DNA from: Blasia pusilla
Lineage: Eukaryota; Marchantiophyta; Marchantiopsida; Blasiales
Assembly (NCBI GenBank): GCA_050084515.1
Contig: CM114273.1
Location: 12,338,001 to 12,402,000, forward strand
Length of the DNA stretch: 64,000 bases
Direction: 5' to 3'
Positions within the stretch are counted from its first letter, which is position 1, and every line of letters starts with the position of its first letter. Both the position numbers and the translations under genes were made by a program. The notes beneath the pieces were generated by a model. That model had not been told where the DNA came from. It saw only the letters and a list, made by a program, of their open reading frames with translations, and ran no database searches. Shown here piece after piece: positions 1 to 10,386 of the stretch.

Positions 1-272
1 CCTATCCTCTGCACGCCTACAATAGCCCTCTCCAAGCCAATACGGGCATATTGCACACTAGGTGGGCTTGATGCAAGCCACCGGAGGGCTTGATGTGGAT
101 CCCCGTGGGTTCAGTGTGGGCTACAGAATGGGTGATAGGTTGTTGGATTGAGTGTGGGCGGGTCAAGCCAAGATCTAAGTTGCGAGCAGGGTGAGCCCGA
201 GTGCAGGCCGCGGGAAACTAGACCCACACAGACATAAGTCCACATGCACAGACTTTATCCATGTGTAACTTG
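1..272. mobile_element. Right part of a GC-rich TIR element (truncated by window edge)
   Basis: The segment ends near 272 with a sequence whose reverse complement (AAGTTACACATGGATAAAGT) resembles the terminal repeats of the elements at 799-1288 and 21040-21441. The interior shares their GC-rich text, for example the GGCTTGATGCAAGC motif near 66-80. The left end lies outside the window. No coding sequence is visible. Confidence 0.55.
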
Positions 273-798
273 GTTTGAGACCTATACACTATTACACTTG
301 TAGGGATCCAAGACACAAGTCATCATCTTGGATTAAAAGGAGGAGAAACCTTGGTAAACCTAATCACATATGGTTTGGACATCAATTTTAAGAATCTCTC
401 AACCACAAGTATTTACATGAAAAATAAATTGTCATTTCAAAAAATCAACATACATGAAATATTTTACAATGTAAGATAAAAAATTTCCTAACATAGAAAA
501 ATCTCATAGAAAATTTTAGAGAAATGCATTTAGTTTACATATTGGTAAGCATGTCAATTGAACACAACATAATAACTTTACAATAGATACTAAACTTTGA
601 AATTTCACCTTGAATCAAGAAATTCTATACTAGCAATTTTTCAGAATATGTAATTTTTTTATCAATCCTTCCAATTACATTATCTAAAATTTATTTACGA
701 CTTAGAAGTTAGAATTGCATTTAGGATAACAATGAAAAGAGAAAATTATCTTGATTAACTTAAAATCATAAAACTTTAATTTGACAACATACCAAAAA
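273..798. other. AT-rich intergenic DNA
   Basis: AT-rich DNA between two TIR-element copies. I see no gene, no RNA gene and no recognisable repeat. Confidence 0.6.
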
Positions 799-1288
799 AG
801 GTTACACACGGACAAAGTCCATGTCCGTGCAGGCCTGGGTACTCGCAATTCACACTCAAGCCCCCCTGAGCCCACCAAGCCCGTAATGTAGACACGGGTT
901 TGCCGAGCCCACACCCATTTTGTAGCCCATATGAAGCCTATGGGCGGCCCACGGCAAGCGTGCAAGGTGAGCTCGGTACTCATTGGCGGCTCAAGCCCGC
1001 ACAAGGCCCGCAACTGAGCCCGCATGGCCTGCTCAAGCCCGCACAGGATAGGCTCCATGCCCGCGTAGGGTGGGCTCAGGGCCCACGTAAGTCCGCACGC
1101 CCGATCGTGCCAATAGGGGCCCGGCCCACCCTTTGGCCTACCCCGCGGACGTGTCGGCTACAAAATGGGTGCAGGCTTGACCAGCCTAGATCTACATTAC
1201 GGGCTCAAGCGCAGGCTAAAGGGCGGGCGGAGAACCTGTTGGGCATGTCCATGGACATGTACAGACTTGTTTGTTTCCGTGCAACCTT
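799..1288. mobile_element. Non-autonomous TIR DNA transposon, GC-rich subfamily
   Basis: The left end reads AGGTTACACACGGACAAAGT. The right end, reverse-complemented, reads AAGGTTGCACGGAAACAAAC, so the ends are imperfect terminal inverted repeats. The flanks ATACCAAAA (left, 789-797) and ATACCAACT (right, 1290-1298) agree at seven of nine bases, which could be a decayed 9-10 bp target duplication of the Mutator kind. The interior is GC-rich and encodes no transposase. A perfect 16-bp palindrome, CATGTCCATGGACATG, lies just inside the right end at about 1244-1259. The nearest relatives in the window are at 1-272 and 21040-21441. Confidence 0.65.
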
Positions 1289-2384
1289 GATACCAACTAC
1301 CAACTATTGTAGTAGATGCTTCATGTCAACATCATAAATTATCCAAAATTCCTTCTTTTGATAATTTTTTTAATCCCAAGACATGCGACCAATGAATGTG
1401 AACTTTTTGTTTCCGTTTTAGTTTAAAACTAGATTCATATGTTCCCAAAAAAATTGCATAGCATAATTTTATAGAATACTTCCTAGATCTTCTTTTGTGG
1501 ATCTTTCACCTCTTCTCCTTCAGTTTTTATGTAATACTTCTTGTAGATTTGGTTTTGCCGAGTAGAGCACCTACCACTCAACCTAGAGCTTTTTATAATT
1601 AAGAATTTTCTTATCCACATCTCACTTTGATTTTTCATAACCTATCTATAAATTTTTCTCTACATCAAACCCTTCTCTTGGTGTAAAAAGTGAAATTTTT
1701 TCCTTCCAAACCTTCTCCAACATGACAAAAGTTTGCCTCTTTTTTTTTTGAGATTCTCGACAAATCCTTCCTTGCAATGTTGAACCTCTTAAGTCTTGAG
1801 CAAGCTCTCTATTTCCATTATCTTCCTCTATTGTTCGTATGACATTATATAACTGGCATGATCATCAACATAGTCTATTGTTGATTCATCATGCTATGGG
1901 CCAAAAGTCCTCACAATCATCTTATTAAAGACTTTTTATATTGACACTAAACTTTTTATTTGATTTTCAAGATTCTCATACTCATACCCTAACATATGAG
2001 TAATTGGGTGAACTTTTCCTAATATTTCTTAATTGGGAAATAAGACATAAGAATATTATTAGCTTTAGAGCCAATAAAATACTATCACAATAACTACTCA
2101 TATCAATCTATATCATATTTTTTTGTGTATCTCAATGTTTCTTTTGCGTTCTTTAATTTCATAGAGGACTTTGTTTAGGTTATTGTATATGTAAGATGAT
2201 TTTTTTTAATTCCTCCTTATCATTTATCCATATAGAATATCCATTTTTTTATTTATATCCTCCATTATGCCTTCTTTTTATTATATGAATACCATATTGT
2301 TTCTCATAAGGAACTTGTAACTTGAGATCTAATTGATCTCTAAGGCTCTAATTTTATTGATCAATCATCTTCAAGAATTTACTC
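1289..2384. other. AT-rich intergenic DNA
   Basis: T-rich, low-complexity DNA with stop codons in all frames. I see no gene and cannot assign it to a repeat family. Confidence 0.55.
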
Positions 2385-2650
2385 ATGACTTAGGGTTTAG
2401 GGTTTATGGCTTAGAGTTTAGGATTTACGGCATGTGGCTTGGGTTGTAGGGCTTAGGATTTAGAGTAGTTGTTTTGGGTTTTATAAAATTGGGCATATTA
2501 CTTTATAGTATTTATGGCCAATGAATTATTAGGATTATATAGTGTAAGGGTGTTTGACTTAGGGTTTGGGGTTTACACCGTATGGCTTGGGCTTTAGGGC
2601 TTAGGGTTCAAGATTTAGAACGCATAGCTTGATTTTAGGACTTAGGTGAA
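2385..2650. repeat. Degenerate interstitial telomere-like repeats
   Basis: Runs of TTTAGGG-like units (TTAGGGTTTAGGGTTTATGG, CTTAGGATTTAGAG and similar) recur between about 2385 and 2460 and again at 2555-2645. They match the plant telomere repeat TTTAGGG with many substitutions. The block is too decayed and too short to be a real chromosome end, so it is an interstitial relic or chance TTAGGG-rich low-complexity sequence. Confidence 0.55.
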
Positions 2651-2734
2651 TTTTCCATTATTCACCATTTTTCAAATGGCCATGGTGAAGAAAAAGTATC
2701 CATTATCAAGAATAGATGATTTAGTTAACTAACT

Positions 2735-4930
2735 ATATTGAACATAATACTTCACCTCGATCTAAGAAGCGACTCTAACCAAATTTATATCACGGATGAA
2801 GATATGCCCAAGATTACTTTTCCCACTAGGTATGAACACTTTAAATACTTAGTCATCCTATTTAGTCACACTAATGCACCTACAACCTTTATTGGCCTAA
2901 GGAATAATATATTCCTACCTATACTTACATAAATGTGTCATCATATTCTTAGATGATATCTTGGTCTATAGAAAAACCATAGAGAATTATAGAAATCATC
3001 TATGAGCATATTATTGGCCTAAAATGAGAGAAGATATTGACGCATTTGTAAGGAGTTGTATGATTTATCAACAAATCAAGGCTAGTAACACAAAACTAGG
3101 AGGATTGTTATAGGCTATCCCAACATCTTATAAGGGTTAGGAATAAGTCAACATGGATCTTATTTGTAAGCTATCATATACGATCATAATATATGAGTAT
3201 ATTGTAGTTTTGTGGATAGACTCACCAAGATGATACACCTCCGTCCATCCAAGAAGACCATCACCGTACAAGAGTTAGCTAAGATTTACATGTTGGCACA
3301 AATTGGGCAATCACTCATATGAATCACACAAGATGTATGTGATTCACTTCCTGTGCGAAAGCTACATCCACGATCAAATACTCTCAAGTTTCTTTACTGA
3401 AATATGCACACATTGTACATCGCAAGCTCTCCAAGACTCACTCTCAAGCCTAAATCCTTGTATGTGAAAATAACCTAGGAACATGATTCAGTTAAATAGC
3501 CATGAAATCACTATGTGTAGCGTACCACGAGGCCCAGGCCTTACATCCTTGTTTTCGAGGGGGGGGGGACTAAGTGGTGCGCCCCCGTCTCGCCCCCTCC
3601 CCGAATACTCCCCACTGGGACGGTCATAGATTGCAAGTAAGCTCGCCTTTGAGGAACCTTCATGTTATCACTCTTATAATTGTTAGAATTACAGACACAT
3701 AGGCAACACTGCGTCGAGAATATCTTTGACCATCACGATCTTCCTAAAATGCTTATCAATAATAGAGGAACCCACTTCAAAAGTCTATTTGGGAAGGCAT
3801 TATTTTGATTGCTCTAAACTAAACTAGTCATAATTATTGTTTATCATCCTCAAATTTATTGGCAGAAAGAAAGAGCCAAGCAAACTATTGAGGATATATT
3901 ACGGGCCTTAACATCGCAGCATTAACAAGGATGGCACTTATTTTTTAGGGTTGTTACCATTGCTAGAGTCCTCATACAATAGCTCCGATAATTCTTCGAC
4001 TAAAGCAATACTCTTCTTTTTAATATATAGCGAGCATCTCTTGATCCCTTATAATCTCATTTGAAGAAAGAATCTACAAAGGTCATAGCAATTAATGATT
4101 TTATGGATCAAATTCAAAACGAGTTTAGCTTGTTAAGGAGAAACTGGCTATTGCCCAAAATCAAAAATATATATATAAATGCTCATCCTCGACATCACAA
4201 AACTTGAGCTACGTCATTTTGATATCAATTAGAATATGATATGTGTTTGACATATTTATGACATCATTTATGTATTGAAAATTTTTCCATAGAAAATTTT
4301 GTGAATATAATTGGCATGGAAAGTTCATTGATATAAAAAATCAATATCAAAAAAATATGCAATTGATATCAAATCAATATGAAATTTGGCGCTATAAGAT
4401 TTCATGTTCAAATTATATCTAAGTTAGCATAGTCTAACTTTCGTGATGGAGGTATAGGATTTTATGAAGAGGACAAAGCTTGATTAGCAACAACTAATTT
4501 CTCATTAGTAGTTATTCGTAAGCTTAATCCTCGCTATATTGGTCCTTTTACCATTCTATATCAAATCGATGACGTGGCATATAAGCTAGATCTATCGATA
4601 CATATGAAAATCCATCATATTTTTATGTCTCGTTTCTACGATAGTTTATTCCACCTCCTAAAATATTTGAGGACAATATTGATCCTCTACCACTACCTCA
4701 AATGGAAGAAGATCTTGAAAAACTCAAAGTGCAACGCATCTTGAAGAAACAAACTTCATGAGCTCATCTCCAACGAGTCCAATAATTGGTCCAATGGAAA
4801 GAGTATTCATTATTGGAGGCCACATAAGAATCCTCAGCCGACTTGACCAACACGCCATTGATAGTGCAAGACTTTGAAAATTTCCACGATGAAAACGTTG
4901 TCTCTTAAATAGAGGGAGGTTTGTAAGCAT
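2735..4930 (+). mobile_element. Ty3/gypsy chromovirus relic (RT, integrase, chromodomain)
   Basis: Degenerate plus-strand polyprotein traces occur in the standard gypsy order. Reverse transcriptase: DLRS near 2760, then a TNAPTTF block near 2868, then FLDDILVY near 2950. Integrase: YWPKMREDI near 3016 and CMICQQIK near 3058, then an HHDLPK block near 3735 and YHPQ near 3845. The C-terminal part has KLNPRYIGPF-like text near 4520 and a chromodomain-like block at about 4700-4900 (QRILKKQT, then VQDFENFH). The chromodomain places it with the chromoviruses. It is broken by frameshifts, stops and a deletion between reverse transcriptase and integrase. About 390 bases near 3305-3695 are unrelated inserted sequence. 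No LTR or primer-binding site was located. It is a dead copy. Confidence 0.8.
3305..3695. repeat. Foreign segment inside the chromovirus integrase
   Basis: The integrase reading stops near 3300 (after the KKTITVQELAK block) and resumes near 3695 (QHCVENIF). The intervening bases include a run of nine or ten G near 3560 and a short GC-rich patch, neither of which resembles gypsy coding sequence. It looks like a later insertion or a rearrangement. The ends are not sharply defined and no target duplication was found. Confidence 0.45.
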
Positions 4931-6001
4931 CCTTTGTTAGTCATGGTTACATTAGAATCTATTTCATATAGCATATAAAAGAACCAACCAAAAATAGGAA
5001 AGATAAATAACTTGTGATAAAGATGAGAGTGGACAAGTAGGTTGGTAAAAAAATACGACATGGATGAGATTGTGGATAAATGTAATAAGATAAGATAGGG
5101 ACACTAGAGTCCAAAGAAGGTCCTCTCATGCTAAAAGAAGAGGTCGTGTGGGATAAGGATGGGAAAAGCTCATGTATCTTCATTGTACTTATCTCTAGGA
5201 ATACAAAGGAAGAGAAGAGGCCTTGAGGAACTATCTACCATTATGCAACTCTTGAGTGGTCTTATAAGCTTGAAAGTTGCAAGAAATGACTAAAACTCAT
5301 TGGCCCTAATTGAAAAGGCTAATGAAATATTAGTATTGAATATTAAATTTGGGTATATCTCATCCAAAAAAGCTTAATATAGAGCTAAGAGGAAGTCAAT
5401 TTGGGGAGCTTAATTGTCAAATGATTCAGACCTTCACTCATATTACCATTAACCATCTCCAAGCCTTTGAAAAACTTTATTGGTGAGTTCGTTGTGACTT
5501 TTGGATCAATACTCCATTCTTTAATGACAAAATAACCATAAGTTGAAGATCAATAATCATATGTCAATATATCAATCAAGGCGGTTGGAAAGCGAAAATT
5601 GAATAAATATGGATTTTGGTTTCTATATTGGAAATAGATCTTATTTTAATTTATGTTGTTATGAATTACAGAGATAGTTTCAATTTTTTTTTGTCACAGA
5701 TACTTTCCATTAAGTCTCCAATCTTGTCATAATTAAAATTATTATTATTATTGAATCACATGTTGTTCTTTGAACTTCTTCTAAAAATTATGATTTTTCC
5801 TCATCTTTATGTATTGTACCAACTTTCACAAATCCACATACTTATCATTATTTCAAATTTAAGTATTCTCATTTTTTTTAATAGTTGGAAGTCTTTAATT
5901 TTCCACATTAAGAAAAAAAATGGAGTCGAAGATAGAGTCAATTAGACTTAATCCTAAACATTCATAATCTCTTATCGATCTCTCCAAGAGTATCTAACTT
6001 A
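4931..6001. other. AT-rich intergenic DNA after the chromovirus
   Basis: This may contain the decayed 3' end of the chromovirus, but no matching 5' LTR is visible for comparison. I see no gene. Confidence 0.45.
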
Positions 6002-6216
6002 TCTATATTATTATGGAAGAGTGCCTTCTTCATTTGCAAACACCTCTATACTTGACACGTGGCAATTAGGCAACAACAAAATATTTCATATGCTACGGGC
6101 AGCAAGAAAAACTTTGAATTTATGTACAACATCATTAATCTCTTCCCTTCACAACCTATACACTAGCTCTTCAAACACTTTTTTATTTTCCGTGCATCGC
6201 ACAGGCACCTTACTAC
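6002..6216 (+). mobile_element. Short non-autonomous Helitron-like element
   Basis: It begins A|TCTATATTATTATGG, the usual 5'-TC start of plant Helitrons. It ends shortly after a GC hairpin, CCGTGC-ATC-GCACAGG at about 6190-6205, followed by CTAC where the canonical end is CTAG. About 215 bp, no coding capacity. The first 40 bases (GGAAGAGTGCCTTCTTCATT) also match the element at 23948-24136. The decayed final base argues for an old copy. Confidence 0.6.
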
Positions 6217-8349
6217 ATTATTATATTATAATGGATGACCCTACAAGTACAAAATAGCGGGCTAATAAGACAAAAGAGTAACATGCTTGAATTTTTTTCT
6301 TTGATGTTTGAATCACATTAAATGGGTAGCATTAGAGAGAACAAATTTGAGTGAAAGAGGACAAATATTTTTTATTCATCAATTAATAATTGATAATTTA
6401 ATTATTTTATATTATAATGGGTGATCCTAAGGTGGATAATTCTCAAAATTAATAAAAAATGTTATTTTTTCCTCAATTTTTATTTGATGAGAAAAAATTT
6501 TGAATTTTAATAGAAAAGGGAAACGATTTAATTAAGTAAAATTAGCTAAAAATTAGTTTGTAAATGTTACAATTTTGGTGGGAAGAGTGGAAGCGGAAGA
6601 GTAGGTATTGTCCAAACTTTTATGGAGGAGTGAAATTATTTAGAGGAGCGAGGTATTCTTTAAAATTGAAATTTTATTGCTCTTTTAAGATTTAAAATTT
6701 TGGAAATTACATTTAAATTTTGAGATGAAAAATATTTCTAAATTATTAAAAATGCATTTTCCTACGCAAACACGGGCATGCTAACTAGTCCTAACAATTT
6801 GGGAGCTAAACTTGCGCTTAACATTGTCCTCCTTATATCTAATTACATCTATGAGGTATGGTTTTTCTATTAACATCAATAAAAGCATACTTGCCATAAT
6901 TTATTACCCAACTTCTTTGTTTGATATCGATCAATATTTCCATGTTCTTTTTTTACTCTTTTATGTGTTTTTTAACTTCAACTTCATATTAATATGAAAG
7001 AATAATGTAAGTAATATATGATATATCAAGCCAATAATACCATCATAAAAACCACTTTTGCATAAGAATTGGAGATTGATTGGTTGGAAATTCGATCAAA
7101 AATCAAAATGATTATCCACATTCCATAGTTTTCCAGAAACAATTTCTTATTGATTCCACGTCTATCTTGTACCATTCTTAGAAGGAAATTTGCATAATTG
7201 AAGCATCTCCTTTAACTTAGGTTTTATTTACCTCAGGCTCCAAAGGCACTCAACCAATTCGTTCACACTTCAACTAACTTAAAATTAGCATGGCAAATAA
7301 GTAGCTTTTTCTTGTTGATTAAAACTTTACATAGTTTTCATTCTCATTTAGCTACCTAATACACAAAGTTCTCCATTATTGGCATTGTAAATAGTATCAA
7401 AAAATAAACTTATGAGATATTATACTAGTGAATACCTTTATTTGTTATATTATTCATGCATTCTAACATAGTCATGCAAACCTCTATACAAGAATATCTC
7501 TGAATATATGCTACTTCATTGGAACCATTGTCTCATCTAATCTTAGATTCTTAATCATAGTCGCGTTATAGTCTCCTAAGTTTTAAGTTTTGAACATCTA
7601 ATTATTCAATTTAACCATACCATCATGATTTTTTTCTCCTAACATGCTCTCAACATATTTAACTTTTAGTTCGAGTGTGTTATGACCCGCTACTCATAAG
7701 TCACCAATGGTCTCAACTTTCTTGCATCACGTAAAGTCTCCTCCAAATCCTTATTTTCCAATGGTAACTTAGATTGTGAATTTTTTTAACTCTTTTCCGA
7801 ATTCTAAGTCATGCCTTAAATTTTATTTATCTCTATTTTATTTTCATTAGCACACGTTAGATATTTAACTTTCCTCTCAAGTCAAGTGTATTAGGCTCCA
7901 GAAGTAATTCAATGAGAAATCATATTCTTTTAAATAAGTAAAATATTATTTAAAAAATAAGTATTTAACAATAATTTTTTTCTAAGGGTTTCATTTGCAA
8001 TATGCGAGAGGAAGAGAGTAACCATATTTTATTTTCATTAGGTAGCAAGAAGAGAAAAATGAAGGGTTTCCAAGAATTCATAGAATTATTTTCAATAGAG
8101 GAGGGAAAGAGAAAAAGGGACAAATCTTTCAAGAGGAGATTTCACCGGGAATTTTTTTAAGAGTATTTCTTAGAAAATGGCATATTATTGAAATAGTTCA
8201 GATTGTGGAAAAAAAACCACAAAAGAAAGAGGAAGACCTCAATCAATAATGCATTATTAATGGACAAGTTGGACTATACAATTTGGAGCTCGATTCTTGA
8301 TAAGTGATATCTTGACTCATCCAACAATCCTCTTAGCATATAAGATCTT
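6217..8349. other. AT-rich intergenic DNA
   Basis: Long AT-rich stretch with only short chance reading frames. I see no gene, RNA gene or alignable repeat. Confidence 0.5.
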
Positions 8350-8440
8350 TAAAATTGGAAGTGTGTAGTACCTTGGCCTCAATGAATACTCATTGCCAAA
8401 CTCATTGTTTAGTCTCATATACCAATCCTCGTAATACTAG
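8350..8440. repeat. Isolated unit of a diverged short repeat
   Basis: The stretch from TTGGAAGTGTGTAGTACC through ACTCATTGCCAAACTC is a diverged copy of the units repeated at 9160-9435. The two sites are separated by unrelated LTR-like DNA. Confidence 0.45.
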
Positions 8441-8639
8441 AGATTAATGACTATATACATCTCAATAGAAAATCAGTCATGCTTCACATATGCACTCTAA
8501 ACTCAACAAGAGTCTTGACAATGTAAAGTTGATCAAAGGAGCATTAGCACGCCTTTCACTCTTTATGTGGCTTAAGATTCACACAAGGATACTATGATAG
8601 CAACAAAAGATATGAAACAGCCTGCAATAGTCTATAAAT

Positions 8640-8937
8640 ATGTGATCGTCGATCAAACACAACACCCATAAGAGAATCTAGGCTCAATACAACCACATAG
8701 TTGCAACGTATCATGGACCCCAAGAGTGTCTGATATAAGGAAGGTAAGCTTCAAATGAGCGCATACGGAATATACCCCCCTCCAAGAAACTCATCATAAC
8801 TTGTGTGAATAGATTCTCAATCCATAGGAGATCATAAACAACCTAGAGTATACATGTACCATTGTACCACTGCTCCAACCAAGGGTCATCGCACGATAGC
8901 AAGTCCTCTCAAAAGAGGACACCCTCCCCATATGACA
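8640..8937 (-). repeat. LTR-like segment, reverse-oriented relative of the 22.5-23.2 kb LTR
   Basis: Read on the minus strand, the text around 8755-8780 (GGGGGGTATATTCCGTATGC) and around 8670-8690 (TTGAGCCTAGATTCTCT) matches the plus-strand sequence near 22832 and 22920 in the same order. The right edge, ...TATGACA, would correspond to an LTR start reading TGTCATA. The left edge was not found, so the copy is probably truncated. Confidence 0.5.
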
Positions 8938-9159
8938 CATCTCACTTGGTATTATAGATCCAAGTGGAATCACCAATCACAAGTCCTCATAATACGCCAC
9001 AAGATACAAAACAAGAAGTATCAATGCAAGAGTGACACACATCTATACATACATATCACCTCCAAATTAATAGGAAACCATACCCTCCTAATATGAGAAG
9101 TAGAAAGGACCCCTCTAAACCTCAATGAATCTTGACAACCTTTCTAAAAGTCATGACAT

Positions 9160-9435
9160 CTTTCAATTGGAAGTATGGCACCTTGAATTGAATTAATACT
9201 CATTGCCAAACCTTTTGTTAGATCTCATGTACTTATCCTTTCAATGATAAGTGTGTTACCTTGAACCGAATGAATTTGTTGTATGTCATTTTCCAATCCT
9301 CCTCACACACGACTTGTTTGGATGAATTCTCATTTCCGAACTCTTTGTTGTATCTCATCTACCCATCTTCTTGACACATGAGATGTTTCAATCATAAGTG
9401 TGTCACCTTTTACTAAATAAAAACTCATTGCCAAA
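9160..9435. repeat. Diverged tandem repeat, units of about 60-90 bp
   Basis: Three to four imperfect units carry the shared words AAGTGTGTYACCTT, ACTCATTGCCAAA and TTGTTGTATCTCATCTAC (9166, 9250, 9310 and 9390 approximately). They are strongly diverged and have no coding frame. Confidence 0.5.
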
Positions 9436-10386
9436 ATTCCATTATGCTCCCATCCATCAACGCCCTCTCATAGGCCGTCCTAATCTTTTGGTCAAGGTTG
9501 AAGATGAAACTACCCTCCAACAAAATGGGCAATGTCTCCTTGCTTCCCTAGCATCAATGGTGGACTAGTGAGCGTGAGATTATCCTTTGGAACTTGGGGA
9601 ACTCACAATTCATTCCCAGGATTTCTTTGCAAGAGTGCTCACAAGTCATAAGGCAAACAAGACTAGTAAGTCATATGAGTGTGGTCTCATAGCGCTTTGC
9701 TTCACTTCACATATGTATAATGATTAAATGTATACAAATGGGTCTAGCCAGCCGCTCAAGTTTCCCGATCTCGGATATGGAAGCTCCGATGGCTTAAGCT
9801 TTAAACCCTCATGGCTGAATTCATGCACTAGTTTACACGTAAGAGGTCAACTTGAAAGATACATGATGTATTGTCCGAGGCAGAAGTAGTGGTGAATCCA
9901 CTTGAACCTTGATGAGTTCTCGAGAAAACCTAACTGCCAGATCTCAGAATCGCTTAGAAGGTCTCCTAGCTTCAAGGTGAAGCTACACTTTGCTGGCATA
10001 GACGTCATGGTCCAACAAAAATGGGATCTGGTACCCCGCGCTGGATGATCTCGAGTGATTCTGTTCAATCTCCGTCTCTAAGAAAGGAAGGCCCAATTTG
10101 TTTTTCCTGACCAAGCTGAAGCAGGAGCTGCCACATTCTTGAACACGACACTTGAATTGAATGCCGTCAAGAGCAGAAGGTCCAATTGAAAAATATGCAG
10201 ACTGGGAGCATAAATGCAGGACGTGCTATATTCTTTAAAACCTAGGTCCACACTTTTCCACAAGACCACTTCTTTTGGAAAGTGGAGATTTCTGGCTGGA
10301 GCCCAAACCTCACTTGACTGAATCAGTTGGCAAATGAATCTTAGCGAAATGGCGTAAAAGGTTCCGGGAATGAGGTATGGTAGAAC
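9436..10386. other. Downstream flank of the ROCO gene
   Basis: Sequence becomes less AT-rich from about 9720. It should hold the 3' untranslated region of the minus-strand ROCO gene. No other gene is supported. The short minus-strand frames at 9847-10068 and 10078-10269 have no recognisable motif. Confidence 0.5.

Noticed and set aside
9160-9435. CRISPR-like spaced repeats
   Set aside because: Units are diverged, spacing is irregular and the genome is eukaryotic.
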